A DNA stretch of 64,000 nucleotides, from positions 22,781,106 to 22,845,105 of the forward strand of contig JAJEKV010000008.1 in assembly GCA_021234155.1 (NCBI GenBank), written 5' to 3'. Each line of letters begins with the position of its first letter. Within the stretch, counting starts at the first letter, position 1. The translations under genes were made by a program, and so were the position numbers. The DNA comes from Isoetes taiwanensis (Eukaryota > Streptophyta > Lycopodiopsida > Isoetales > Isoetaceae). Shown here one piece after another: positions 23,608 through 36,219 of this stretch. Under the pieces are notes generated by a model. It worked only from the letters and a program-made list of their open reading frames with translations. It had not been told where the DNA came from and ran no database searches.

Positions 23608-25426
23608 CACCTCATTCTTTTTAGTTTTATTAAGTTCCAATTCACCTAACTGTGCTAATATTAAATTCCAATCCACTTAACTGTTACTAGCTTAGCATAA
23701 ACTACAAAAATGAGAAAAAAAATTTCCCACTTTTCGAGGTTCGAGGATCCTATCAAGTTAGTACTACTGGGAGCATGGCCAGTGCTTTGCTCTTTATTAA
23801 ATTCCAATCCACTTAACTGTTACTAGCTTAGCATAAACTACAAAAATGAGAAAAAAAATTTCCCACTTTTCGAGGTTCGAGGATCCTATCAAGTTAGTAC
23901 TACTGGGAGCATGGCCAGTGCTTTGCTCTTGGTCTCCAAGAACATTGCTCGATACCAGCGTGGCGTCCCCTACTCATATACGGTGCACTCAACCGTGATA
24001 CAAACAGGAGTTCATCCCCATACCAGCTCCATGCTAATATAGGGCCCTCCACGTATCAACGCAACCTTGAAGAGTTCGATTGGGAAGAATGAAGGGGTCC
24101 TTTACCTGTCTCCCTCGGGGCCTACCTAGCTGTGAAAGCGTAAACATACATGTCGATAGTACATACATCAACATCATATGACCACCCGCGAAGGATGGTC
24201 CGCCACATATCTGCATAGACAAAGATCGGCACATCACATAGGGAATCTACCCAAGGCTGGAGACTCAAAGGGATGATCGACGCTTTAGGTCTCCGAGTTC
24301 ATTGCGCATAGAATTCATGGCAATGGATTTGGGTGGCATAAGAACATGGCATAGGGTTGTCCACTCCATCCGCCCCGGGTGCACACTTTGCAAAGTAGGC
24401 TGAAAAGTGCCGGGACTTTTTGTCACCAGTCAGGATGCATAGCCGGAAGGGCTATTCACGGGTCATCATCCCGATTCCGATAGGGCAGGTAGGGATCACT
24501 CCCTCGAGAGATCTACATGCTGACTCAAGGTGACTAGAGGGCCACTGCCTGCCATTCGACATTGAACCACTGGAAAGTCATGAACACCACTTCACGGGTG
24601 TGGAGCCCATGCCTTACCCACACCAGTGGTAAGCCATTAGGACCTAGTCACAATGATCCCTGGTAGGCCTTACACACCGGAGGGATCGTTCAAGAGTCAA
24701 CACGAACCTCCCTTCGGCCCGGCCTCGGCCCCTCATCCATATACATCACAGAAGAACTAAAGAACATAGATCTAATCTATATCATAGAGTTAGGTTCTTT
24801 AGTTAGAGTCTGGTATCTACTCATCTAGAGATCTAGATAGCTGCTAAAGGCGATTTAATAGGCTAAACCTACTGATACAATGACTGGAAAACGGTTTAGA
24901 CCATTAAATAATCTATATCATAGAGTTAGGTTCTTTAGTTAGAGTCTGGTATCTACTCATCTAGAGATCTAGATAGCTGCTAAAGGCAATGGTGCCATTC
25001 TCTCAGACAGAGTCTGGGAGGCGGTTTTGACTCCTAGAGCAGCCAAAACAGAGCTCTAAAACCCTAGGAACGAAAATGGGCAAGTTAGGGTTCTCCTACT
25101 TAAATAGGCAAGGGTTGGGGCTTAGGGTTTCCAATTATCCCTTTAGGCATGTGGGATAATTGGAAATGGGCCCACTTGCCTTTAATGGCTAGGTGGCCAA
25201 ATGTGCCTACATGGAAATGTGTGCACCTTAATAAATGTGCATATGCACATTAATAAGAAATGCACATACCTAGCAAGTTGCCCCCTAGGGCTACTCACCT
25301 GGCTACACGTCGGCGTACACGTCAGTTGGAGGCCAAATGTGCCTACATGGAAATGTGTGCACCTTAATAAATGTGCATATGCACATTAATAAGAAATGCA
25401 CATACCTAGCAATTATCTAATTCTTT

Positions 25427-25625
25427 TCATCAACCTCCTTCTTGAGCGTTTCCATCTCTTTCCTCATATGCTTCTACTTTTCTCTCCATCAAAACACACA
25501 TCCCAGCTTTGTATACGATTAGTTATACTTACTAGATGGATCTGTTTTTCTGGCCAATTTTTCTTTGAAATTGATACTTAATTCCATTGGTGATGCTTTT
25601 CTCCAATACAAATACTTGTTTTAGT
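25427..25625 (-). repeat. Right arm of the 200-bp inverted repeat
   Basis: This is the reverse complement of 20,755-20,975 (see left arm). It begins just outside the LTR material of element B and contains CTTGAGCGTTTCCATCTCTT and ACTTAATTCCATTGGTGATG. Confidence 0.8.
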
Positions 25626-26508
25626 GGCGGATGTTCTTCCCTGGCTAGTTTTGCGTATGATCATTTCTAGCTAGATGGATGTTCTTCTCTGACCCATTGT
25701 TTATAGTAGATACTTAATTCCATTGGTAAAACCTAGTTGCAGACGTTTTACCTGGATAGGTGGATGTTCCCCGCGACACATGTCGTATGACATGAATCTG
25801 CCATTCACAGTTCGGAGGGAGGGATCTCTCGGCCCCTACGACGATGATAGATGGATTTGGTAATCAGTCCATATCGATGTGCAAGGCAGGTGCAAGGTGG
25901 GATTATTTTTTCCTTTTCTTCTTGGGATTTTTGTTCAATGTTGTTGGATTTTTTGGAGGATTTTTTGGCATTTATTGCATGTGTAAAATGCTTGTTAATG
26001 GTTATTTGAGTCCCTTTCTATGGCTTCTAACAAGGATTTTAACATGTTAATTATTTCTTGAACCTACTTTTGCTAGATCGAGTATTCATTTTTCGAGTTC
26101 AAATGATACACACAGACGAGATTTTTACAATTTGCTTAAAGAGTTTTCATGAAGATCTTCTATCTGATTTCTTACCATATGGTCTTACTTGACAACATGA
26201 AGGTCGGGCTGGACTTTTTGGAGTTGGTTTTTCAGATGTGCCATGCTTCGGTGTTTGGACTCGTGCGCGGAGTTTCAACATCTAATTATTTTATAGAACC
26301 ATTAGTCAGTTTTTTATCTTTATAGAACCATTAGCCAGTTCATTTTTATCTTCATGGTTTTCTTCGAAAACCCGAAATGTTGGGATTTATATTCTAGTCG
26401 ATAAAACTCTGACTTTGAGTTCCTTTGTGGCTATTCGCCTTACCTATTGTGACTCTCGTTGATTGTCCAGTTCTAAGGTCTCCAAGAATGTTTGGCTTAA
26501 TCTTTTCT
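25626..26508. other. Non-coding DNA between element B and transposon F
   Basis: No protein-like ORF or RNA gene is apparent. Short phrases recur (GATGGATGTTCTTC; a doubled TTTATAGAACCATTAG). The last 70 bases are the flank next to transposon F and are duplicated with a 136-nt offset. Confidence 0.5.
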
Positions 26509-26542
26509 AGGGTAAATTTATATTGGTGGTGTACAAAAAAGC
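26509..26542 (+). repeat. Left terminal inverted repeat of transposon F
   Basis: The 34 bases beginning AGGGTAAATTTATATTGG and ending TACAAAAAAGC are identical to the reverse complement of 53,609-53,642. A second identical copy at 26,645-26,678 is offset by 136 nt and probably artefactual. Confidence 0.8.
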
Positions 26543-27090
26543 GAAATTCCAGCACCTCGTCAGCACCTCGTCCGATTACCTATTGTGACTCTCGTTGATT
26601 GTCCAGTTCTAAGGTCTCCAAGAATGTTTGGCTTAATCTTTTCTAGGGTAAATTTATATTGGTGGTGTACAAAAAAGCGAAATTCCAGCACCTCGTCAGC
26701 ACCTCGTCCGAAATTTGCTTTTGCCTTCGGACGGGCGATACGGTTCATTGAAGTGGCGGCGGCGGCAGGAATGAAGTCTACGCCACAGAATCATCGTGAA
26801 GGGTTCCGGCGAGCCTCGAGAATGCGCTGAATTGCCTTGGCTATGATCCTCAATGATCCGCGAAATTTCGTAGCCCTAATTGCGAGACCTCGAGTTTTTG
26901 GGTTTGTTCATTCCGTTCAAGCTTAGTTTTCTCATTCGATCAAGCTTTTAGTGCTTCAATCAATCGGTAGCCTTCCTTTTGATTACAGCCATGGATTACA
27001 TTTGAAGAAGGTAAGTAATCGATTTTTTGGGTTAGCTTTGAATTCTAACTTGTTTTGTCTTACATTTACGGCTTAGGTGGCTAGAAGAGT

Positions 27091-27243
27091 ATGAGTTCGC
27101 CACTTTTTCGTGGCTTATGTGGAGATGGGAAAAAGCCAAAGCAGTTGAAGCCCGAGGGCGGAGTGAGTCCGATTGGCTGCGGTTTGGAGCAGTCCATTAG
27201 AGAATGGCAAAATGAAGATCGTTTGGTCGAGGCCAGCTTTTAG
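27091..27243 (+). CDS. Possible upstream exon or small ORF of transposon F
   Basis: This 50-codon ORF starts MSSPLFRGLCGDGKKPKQLK and stops at TAG. A second open run follows to about 27,430 in another frame (KFGLVKKGICLKAYKQSFIK, then LLSELGFICGGLLQRFVEEN). Neither is recognised. They lie between the left TIR and the RING-like gene, so they may be its 5' exons or a third gene. Confidence 0.25.
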   Translation: MSSPLFRGLCGDGKKPKQLKPEGGVSPIGCGLEQSIREWQNEDRLVEASF

Positions 27244-27606
27244 GTCGGAGTTGGGAGAGCTTGTCCACAAGGTGTACCAGAAGAAACCGTAAACAATGAA
27301 GTTTGGACTCGTCAAGAAGGGCATTTGCTTAAAAGCATACAAGCAAAGCTTTATCAAACAAGAAGGATTACTTAGTGAATTGGGCTTCATTTGCGGCGGA
27401 CTCCTACAAAGATTCGTTGAAGAAAACAAATAAGAAAAAAACCCCTTTGAATGCTTTTGGCGGGGAATATCGAGCCTCATGATCGGGGACTAGAAAACAT
27501 CGGAGATGAAAGCAGAGGCCGAGCGGACTTCGTGAAGATCGAAGAGGAAGCTCTAAGGATGGAAGGCGGCATGGCTATTTCTAAACAATATCTAACCGTT
27601 TAGCGG

Positions 27607-28914
27607 ATGCCATCAAGAGAAAGGTATTCTCAGCTTGTTGAAGAGATTTCACAGCTGAAACGTGATGTGAAGTCTTACGAGCACAGCATTGAATCATGGC
27701 ATTCGAGGGCCACTCAAGTCAATGTTTTGAAGACCAACAAAAAATTACAGGAGATGCGGATCAGTATGGGTATTTATAACCTCCCCCTTTGTGCTACTTC
27801 TGATGCATGTGAACTTTGTGGTCTGCAATTTTCTGAAGATTACAGCATGCTTGTGAAGCTCAAGTGCAACCATAAGTGGCATGTAGCATGCTTTGGAGCT
27901 GTTTTAGTTGGCATGCACTGTCTGGTTGCAGGATGCAATGAATCAGTGCCACATGCACTGCTGCTTGAGCTCGGCCATGTCACTGATTTAGATGTACACG
28001 AGGAATCAGAAGAACAGGAATCAGGAGGTGATACAGAAGTTGAGGAGCCAAAGGTTCTTCCTTACAAGAGGAAGCATGTGGTAGTAGACTCATCAGACAG
28101 CAGTGCATCTGAAGAAGCACCTGTCCCTGAAAGAAGATTCAAGAAACGGGTTACAAGGAGTACCAAGAAAAAGCAGCAAGCAAAGGAGGTAGCAGAGGGT
28201 AAGTCTTTTACTTAAGTTGAATTTGCTTCATGTTTTATAAGTCTTTTACTTAAGTTGAATTTGCTTCATGTTTTATTTGCTTCACTTAAGTTCTAATTGC
28301 TGCTTTTTTATTTGTTTAGATGCAGATGAAGAAGACAAGAGCAGTCCAAAGTCACCTGTGATGAAAGGTATTGCTTTGCATTTGTATGTTCTTATTCAAT
28401 GCATGTATTTAATTCTTATATTGTAATTTGCAGTCATGAATGATGTAGCCAAGGACCTGATGCTTGAGGGACTGATTGGGGAGGCTGATGAAGAAGGCTT
28501 TGGCAGTCCAATGAGCAGCAAATGTAAAGGTATTGTGGATGTTAAATCTATAAGGTACTTATGTTGTGGTATTTTAATTCAATTTCTAATGCAACTGTTT
28601 ATGATTTATGACTGTAGAAACAAGTGTCAAGCACTATGTTTGGCCAAGCAATACAGTTAAGAATTTGATGCTGGATTTGCCAGATAGTACATTAGCTTCT
28701 CCCGAGAAGACACTGCCAACCCCTAGTAAGTATCTGCTTGACATTTTTATTTGAAGTATGTTCTCGACACAAATTTAATTATGTGCCCATTTCTTTTTAC
28801 AGCACTCCCAAATCCACAAGTAGAGGCTGCTGATCCTGTATCGTCTCCTGATGATGAAGCCGAGAATGACCTGACTCTAGCTGAATCCTACTTAAAAAAT
28901 AGGGTGAAGTCAGA
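27607..28914 (+). CDS. RING-finger-like gene, five exons, last exon split by element C
   Basis: Exons are 27,607-28,198, 28,320-28,367, 28,434-28,529, 28,618-28,725 and 28,803-28,914. All introns are GT-AG and phases match throughout. Counting the target duplication once, the last exon continues at 48,300 and stops at 48,310-48,312, giving 323 codons (969 nt, a multiple of three). The N-terminus (residues 5-55) is coiled-coil-like. Residues 68-110 hold Cys68, Cys71, Cys87, His89, His92, Cys95, Cys105 and Cys110, a RING-H2-like spacing except that the last pair is C-X4-C. The C-terminal half is acidic with basic RRFKKR and STKKKQQ patches. It may be an E3-like or DNA-binding accessory protein of transposon F. 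Element C breaks it five codons before its stop. Confidence 0.65.
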
Positions 28915-30691
28915 TGTGACGTCCCCTACTCGCATACGGTGCACTTACCGTATACAAAGAGGAGTTCTTCCCCCATACCAGCTCCATGCCGATACAGGGC
29001 CCTTCACATAACACTGCAACCGTGACGGGTTCCAGTGGGAAGAGTGAAAGGGTCATTGTACCCCGTCTCCCTCAGGGCCTACCTAGCTGCGGAAGCATAA
29101 ACATACATGTCAGTATATAAGAGCAACACATATACCCACCCTTCTGGGTGGCACATCACATCTGCAAAAGACAATGATCAGCACAATGCATAGGGGAAAT
29201 CCTACCCAAGGCTCAGACTCAAAGGGATGACTGACGGCTTGGGTCTCCATATATCATAGCAACACATATACCCACCCTTCTGGGTGGCACATCACATCTG
29301 CAAAAGACAATGATCAGCACAATGCATAGGGGAAATCCTACCCAAGGCTCAGACTCAAAGGGATGACTGACGGCTTGGGTCTCCAGAGTTCATTGCGCGG
29401 GGAATTCATGGCAATGGATTTGGCTGGCATAAGAACATGGCTTAGGGTTGTCCACTCCATCCGCCCCCTCCTGTGCACACTTTGCGTAGTAGGCTGAAAA
29501 GTGTTGGGACGATTTGAGTCTCGCCGGATGCATAGCCAAAAGGGCTATTCCTGGGTTTCATCTCCCAAGTTCCGATGGGGCAGGTAGGGATCACTCCCTC
29601 CAGAGATCTACATGCTGACTCAAGTTGACTAGAGGGCCATTGCCCTTATTCGGTGAACCAACGGAAAGTGAACCCCACTTCACGGTAAATGAGCCCATGC
29701 CTTGCCCACACGCGGTGGCAAGCCATCAGACCTAGTCACAATGATCCCCTCGGTAGGCGTTACACACCGGAGGGATCGTTCAAGAGTCGGGGACATGAAC
29801 CTCCTTCTTAGCAGTCCTGGCCCCTTCACCCACAACCAGGTGTGGCTCTTGTACACAGCAGATCTACAATTGTGCTAAAGAGGCTACTCTAGGAGCATCA
29901 CTACAAAGCTTTAGGTCTCTACCCCTTCCCAATACAAGGAGTTCATAGAGATACATCATCCATATACTTCACGAGAGAACTAAAGAACTAGATCTAATCT
30001 ACATCATAGAGTTAGGTTCTTTAGTTAGAATCTGCTATCGAGAGATCTAGAGGGCTGCTATTGGAAATTTAAAGAGGCTAAACCTCTTGATTAGATCATT
30101 TGAAATGGGGTTTAGACTACTAAATTGCCTAAATACCTTGATCCTTGAGTTCCTCCTCGACTGAGGTTCGACCATCCCTCTTTGAGATGCTCGAATCAAG
30201 GAAAACTAATGATGCAATTCTCTCGGGCCAGTGCGGGAGGCCAGTTTTGACCCTTTGGGGCGGTCAAAAGCAGAGCTCTAAAACCCTAGAAACGAAAATG
30301 GGCAAGTTAGGGTTCTCCTACTTAAATAGACAAGGGGTTGGCTAGGGTTTCCAATTATCCCCTTTAGGCATGTGGGATGGTGGGAATGGGCCCACTTGCC
30401 TTTAATGGCTGGGTGGCCAAATGTGCCCACATGGAAATGTGTGCACCCAATTGTGCTCACATGGAAATGTGTGCACATTAATGAATGTGCACATTGGAAA
30501 ATGTGCACATTAATTGCACCTATGGTTATGGCCCACTTGGCATAAAGTGGCCACATGGGGAAAATGTACACCTAAGTGAATGTGCACATGGTTTAATGTG
30601 CACATTACTAAATGCACACTCCTTGCAAGTTGCCCCCTAGGGCTACTAGCCTGGCTACACGTTGGCGTACACGTCAGTCGGGGTGGCGTGT
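28915..30691 (-). repeat. 3' LTR of element C
   Basis: It matches 46,718-48,294 almost base for base up to GTCGGGGTGGCGTGTA at 30,691, then diverges. The last 55 bases or so, including the GTCACA terminus seen in the other LTR, are missing at this inner edge. Confidence 0.85.
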
Positions 30692-31307
30692 AATGCTGCG
30701 TGAAGGCAAGATGCCGATATACTACTATAATACTTACACATTTATTACGATTACCTTAAGGTAATATTTTTAAATCATTATTACGCCATTACATTATCAA
30801 ATAAGTTGTCAATTCGTAACTTCTACTAAAACAAGGTACTTATTAGTTTCTATTATCACAACATTTAGTTTATCACAATTTAACACTTTCATATACAATT
30901 ATTATTTAAGGTACTCTTCATTCCTTGCATTATCAAATAAGTTGTCAATTCGTAACTTCTACTAAAACAAAATCCTGCATTAATTTTACAATATCTATAA
31001 TTACATACTTACTATCTTAATTATTAGAATTACTCTAAGGTAATGTTTAAGACATTACTATTTCATTATCCAATTAACTTATCACATCATAACTTAATCC
31101 ACGCAAGGTAATTATTAACCTTACTTAATACAACATTTAAATTTATCAAAGTTTATCAATTTCATACAAAATTTACACTTCTAAGGTACTCTTCATCCCT
31201 TGCAACACATTATAACAAAATTTGTGTTGCAAGCCTTCGTAGTTCGACCTCCTTGCCCTCCGGAGCGCTCTATTGGCCTGCAGGTCGACACTACCTATTA
31301 TTAATTA
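30692..31307 (-). other. 3' non-coding internal region of element C
   Basis: This AT-rich stretch is homologous to 55,290-55,580 in element D. It shares ATTACCTTAAGGTAATATTT, a GTGTTGCAAG-TCTTCGTAG block and CTCCGGAGCGCTCTATTGGC. It is interrupted at 31,308 by the Helitron-like block and resumes at about 39,745. No gene is seen. Confidence 0.6.
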
Positions 31308-31842
31308 CTAGTAATGGTGCCCAGCGTTGCTGGGCATAAGTTGGGATATGATAGTCTAAAAACATTAGGCCTACTATTTTATGTATAAAACGTTCTAGAT
31401 GAGAAGTTGTTCACCAAAGTTTTTATGAAAAGTTCCTGCAATGCTTTGCTCTAGGGACGATTTTCAAACTCTGGTTGGCTCTCTAGTTCTAGGATGATCT
31501 TGAAACTTGTGCAGGGCTCCAATTTGCAATTCCTTCATGCTTTCCTTGATTTGCAGACCGATAGAAAAGATGAACCTTGATGGTGTATATAACTCTTGTA
31601 TAGACTTTTGAATAAAAGAAGAAAAAGGAAAATACATGTGTTTAAAAAGATAACATGAGCAGCCCTACATCATGTTCTCATTCTCATCATTGTTTAACTT
31701 CCTTCTATGACCATGTAGAGACGATATAAAGAGAAGATTACAATTCAAGATTTTGCATTTTTAAAATCCATTATTTCTGCAAGATAATTAGGGTAGAAAG
31801 AATTGATGTACAACTAGTAACGGTGCCCAGCGTTGCTGGGTA

Positions 31843-32776
31843 TAAGTTGGGTACCTCAATAAGTTGGGTACCTCAATGCTCCCAACTCGGAGGGTAAGCC
31901 TACTTATCTTTTGTCTAAGAATTTTTATTCCGGTGGTCTTTTAAAGCTAGATACTTTTTCAAAACACAGAAGGTGAGCCTTCATTTTTTAAAGATTTTTT
32001 AAAGATTCTGCAATATCATATGTAGAATGCAATAATAGTGTGTAATTGATAGGCCAACAATGCTCCCAACTCGGAAGGTGAGCCTACTTATTCTCTAACA
32101 ATTTTTTGGGGCCTACTTATTTTCTAGATGCTTTTAGAATGCAATAATAGTGCATAATTGATAGGCCAACAATGCACTATTCAATGTTTTTAGCTTTTAT
32201 TCACGGATTCAAGATTTCTATACAGCAAATCAAGTGGAAGACTTGAAAACTGCTAAAAGGGAAGAGTGCAATGGGTTGCGAATATTGCTAGAACAGGGAT
32301 GCAGGCATGTGCAATGCAAATAAAATGGATGAGTTCATATATTCCAAAATGTATGCTAGAAAGCAATTATACCCATGTGCTAACTTGCAATGGGTTGATT
32401 GATGGCGTCTCTAAAAGGCAAATACAAATTTCGAGCAAACACAAATTTCAAATGTGAACGGATACTTTTACTTAACATCATCAATTCATGGGCTTTGCAT
32501 GACAACTATGTACGCTCGAGAACTCCTTGCAGGAATGCTTGAAAGGGTTGGGTCCATGATGAACAGCCTAAATACATGGCAATCAGAAATCTGTGACAGC
32601 ATCTAAGGCATTAAGTACAGAGGATGTGAGGAGATGTTAACATTTTATACAGTAATACCTCTATAGAGCTCGATGCACATAATGATGAACAATGTGTGCG
32701 TTGCTGGGCATAGACTCCTTTTCATAAATCTCATAAGAAACGAAGCCCATCATTGCTAGGCTAGAAGAGGTTTCTG
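31843..32776. other. Non-coding part of the Helitron-like block
   Basis: There is no protein-like ORF. Internal repeats include CAATGCTCCCAACTCGGA (twice) and GAATGCAATAATAGTG (twice). Confidence 0.4.
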
Positions 32777-34740
32777 TTGCATTCGACATTGTTCCCTTTC
32801 CCTTTGCCTTTTGCTTTCTCTTTCATTTCCTTTTTTCTTTCCTTTTTCATCTTTTGTTGCACTCTTTCATGTTTCCTTTTCTATTTCTCATTTTCCTTAC
32901 ATGTTTTCTTTTTCCATTTTTTCTTATTTCTTTTCTTAATCCCCTTCCCCTTTTTCTTTTTCCATTTTCTTTTTTTGTGGATTTTTTCCCTTCCCTTTTT
33001 CCGTATGCTCCTTTTTCGTATTTCTTTTCCCTCTTTCTTTTTTCTTTTTCTTCTCTCTTTTTCTTTTTCCATGCTTTCCTTTTCCACAACATTCATGTTC
33101 CTCATTTTCCTACCTTCTTCCTCTATTCCCATGCCCGTTTCCCTTCCTTTTTCGTATTTCTTTTCCCTCTTTCTTTTCCCATGCTCTTTTCCTTTTTCTC
33201 TTATTTAAATCCCTTTTCTCCTTTTCTCTCTTCCCTTTTTTTTTCTGCCCTTTTCTACTTCTCTTTTCTTATTTCCCTCTCACTTTTAAGTGTGGCCTTT
33301 TTCTCTCCTCTTTCTCTCTTTCAAACCTCCCTTTTTATTTTTTACTTCCCTTTCATCCTTTCCTCGCAAGACTTCCCTTTTTCCTCATGCACTTTTCCCT
33401 TTCCTTTCCCATTTCTTTTTCCTTTTTCTCTTTCCCTTTCCCTTTCCCTTTTTCCCTTCCTTTTCTTCCCATCCTTTTCTTTTGTTCCCCTTTTTGCCCT
33501 TCCTGGGTCCCCATCTTTCCTTTTTTTTTTTCTCCTCTCTCAACCCTTTCCCTTCCATCTTCCCCTTTCCCAATGCCCTTCGCTCCCCTTTTCCATTTCC
33601 TTTCCTTTTCCCTTTTTCCTTTTCTTTTTTCCCATGTCATCATTTTCCCTTCCCTTTTCCTCTTTCCACACCGTTCACTCTTCCCATTTTTCCTTCCTTT
33701 TTTTCCATGCTCTTTTTCACTTCTTTTCTCCCTCTCTTTACCCTTTCCCTTTCCCATTCTCTATCCCTATCCCTATCCCTTTTCTTGATGGACTTTTTTT
33801 CCCTTTCCCTCATTTCCCAACCCTTTTCCTCTTCTCCTTTTTTGTCATGCCTTTTTTTTACCTTTCCTTTCCCTTCCCCCCCTTCATTTTCTTTTTCACT
33901 TCCTTCTTTCCATGCCTTTTTCAACATCTCTCTTTTCCTCTTTGCCTTTTTTCCCCCTTTCCCCACCCTTTCTCTCTTCCCCCCCTTTTTTTTTTCTCTT
34001 GCCCTTTTTCCATGCTTTTTTTCACTTTTCCTTTTCTTCGTTTTTTTCCCTTTTTCCCCCTTCCCTTTTCCCCTTTGTCTCTCTTCCCCTTTCCCTCATG
34101 CCTTTTTCCCATGTTCCCTTTCCACCTTTCTGCCTCCCCTTTTTATTTTCCTTTCTCTTTTCCATTTTCCCATGCTCTCTTTCTATTCCTTCTCCAACTG
34201 TTTCCCTTTTTCCCCTTCCTTTTCCTCATTTCCCTTCTTTTTCGTCCTCCCTTTTCTCCCTCCTTTTTTCTTTTCCATTTTCCTTTTTCCTTCTTCCATG
34301 CCATTTTTCCTTCTCTTTTCCCTTTTCTCACCCTTTCTCTCTTCCTTTTTTTTCCACCTTCTTTTTTTCCTTCCTTTTTCCATGCTTTTTTTTCAAGCTT
34401 ATCCTTTTCCCTTTCTTCACACCCTTTCCCTCTTCCCTTTTTGGTGCCTTTTTCCATAGCTCCCTTTTCCTTCCTCCTTTTTCTTTTTCCCCTTTTCCCA
34501 TGCGCTTTTCCCTTCATCTTTACTCCACCTTTTTTCTCACATTGCCCTTTCTCCTCCTTTTTCCTCCTTTTCCCACACTTTTTTTTTTCCCTTTTTCCCT
34601 TTGTTTTTCCCCTCCCTTTTTCTTTTCTTTTTTTATCCCTTTTCCCATGCCATTTTTTTTTTTTTTTTCCTTTTTTCCTCACCCTTTTCCACTTCCCCTT
34701 TTCCCATGCCTTTTTACCCCTTTCAACGCTACCCTCTCCT
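32777..34740 (+). repeat. 2-kb polypyrimidine tract
   Basis: The plus strand is almost pure T/C (units such as TTTTCCCTTTTCC) with rare interruptions such as CATGC. Stop codons are absent from several frames only because of composition, which yields long Phe/Ser/Leu/Pro ORFs with no coding meaning. The complementary composition occurs at 37,783-39,690. Confidence 0.95.
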
Positions 34741-36051
34741 CAAGACATCAAAACATGACCAATCATAGTGGTCAAAAGTCGTAATGATAAATCTCGCCTT
34801 TGGATGCAATTAGATGATCTTGGTCATTCAAATTAGGGCTTGATACAACACGTTAAAACATCTTATATTATAATGTTATTGTGTAAGTGTTGACCCAAAA
34901 TTCTAATTTTAACGTGATTCGACCAAAACCAATGGCGATGATGATGCCACGCCACAAAGTTTTGAGTTTTTTTGAGTTCGCGAGGGCTTTATGGCGCTCG
35001 GCCGTGATTCCTCCAGTTGGTATCCACATGCACGCCACAGGTGGAACGGCAACCGCTAGGTTCGGACACAACTCTTCAAGAGATTTATGTCTCCGATGCG
35101 TAAGATCCTCAGGTTCGATTTTATGCCCGGGATGGTCTTCGCCTCTCCGCTTTCAAGATTTGGTTGAAATTTTGGACAGTCCCCGGATAGCCCTTTTCTT
35201 CTTGCTTTAGTGATTTAGGGGTTCTTTAGTGATGGAAGAGCGTGCCAAGGTCCTGCAACACCCATCGCGGCAAAGCTCAAGAATCACTATCCTCTCTAAA
35301 GCACCTTTCGCTTCTTCAAGTTCGGCTCCACAGATTCAATGGAGCTTGGGATGGCACACACTCTTGATGATTCATATCTAAACTACGAGGGCGATTTAAA
35401 AACTATTCATGCCTGAATGGCTTTCTAGCTGTGGGGGGCCATGTCTCTCCCATACTACCGTAAGGCTTAATGAAGCTTGTTGCGCTATTTCTAAGGTGCA
35501 TTCTCCTGCTAGCCTAGGGTTTAATCTTCATTAGGCATGAGTTTAACTTCAGATGTTTGCTGAACGCTATTATCATTTGGATCTATGACAAGATAAAATT
35601 GCTAGAGTTCATTTACAACCATGACAATTGTGCAAGAGGCGCATAAAGATTGATATAAGTGTCCAATCCACTGTGGTGGTTGATTATTGAACTTGATTTA
35701 GAGTAGGATCTTGCTGAGCTAGCATCAACAACAAATTACCTCTCCATGGTTACTTTTGCCTTCTATTGAAAAACAAAATGTTTTGTAGATCCAAGATTAT
35801 TTGTCCGTCTCGCACGCCTTTTGACATGTATATAGGCATTTCTAAACACTTTCAAATGAGGTCTTCTGCTTTTAGTTCCAAACTTATTGTTTAACAATCT
35901 ATTGTCATACTTCTAGCTGACCATATGGGCTCTTTTTATCGCCTTTAAAGGCCATCCCGATAACCGCAACTGTATGGTAGGTAACTATTCTTTGCCTCAT
36001 TCTCCATGATTTTGAGACTAATTAATCCTTGACACTTCTCTTATCCGCCAG
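34741..36051. other. Interior of the Helitron-like block, no firm gene
   Basis: A 107-codon plus-strand ORF (34,887-35,210) has no recognisable motif and an ordinary length for chance. The segment may contain captured host fragments, since a PPR-like piece follows. Confidence 0.35.
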
Positions 36052-36219
36052 ATGGCAGGATCCTTAGCATGTGTAGAAAATAATCGGGAATTCATTGAGA
36101 ATGGAGAACTAAAGCAAGGACTTCAAGTCGTTGAGATCATGGAAAAGCAAGGGACATCAATATCTAGGAACATAGCATATTGCCTTCTAAAGGAGTGCTT
36201 TGAAAAGAAGGATCCCTGA
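36052..36219 (+). pseudogene. Possible PPR-protein exon fragment, captured
   Basis: A 55-codon ORF begins MAGSLACVENNREFIENGEL and contains KQGLQVVEIMEKQGTSISRN followed by IAYCLLKECFEKKDP. It resembles the N-terminal region of pentatricopeptide-repeat proteins that precedes the first repeats (helix, EIMEKQG, then LLKEC). A splice-acceptor-like TTATCCGCCAG lies directly before the ATG. It is short, ends in TGA and lies among Helitron-like termini, which fits gene-fragment capture. Assignment is from pattern only. Confidence 0.4.

Larger units (their letters stand above)
21160..25400 (-). mobile_element. Element B: internally deleted copy of the A-type retrotransposon
   Basis: It has LTR material at 21,160-22,090 and 23,960-25,400 in the same orientation, both beginning TGTGACGTCCCC or a mutated form. 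Between them, read on the minus strand from the inner LTR edge, are a mutated primer site (23,957-23,947), a leader, hairpin repeats, a tRNA-like sequence, an H3-like C-terminal remnant and spacer hairpins. ORF2, gag and pol are absent. The outer end near 25,400 is not intact and no target duplication was found. Confidence 0.7.

Noticed and set aside
28751-29011. An 86-codon ORF running from the RING gene into the LTR
   Set aside because: It reads intron at its start and LTR at its end. The splice-phase and target-duplication evidence shows the real exon is 28,803-28,914.
32854-34758. A 634-codon plus-strand ORF rich in Phe, Ser, Leu and Pro
   Set aside because: It lies entirely in a T/C tract where stop codons cannot easily arise, and several overlapping frames are equally open. 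No domain or start context supports it.
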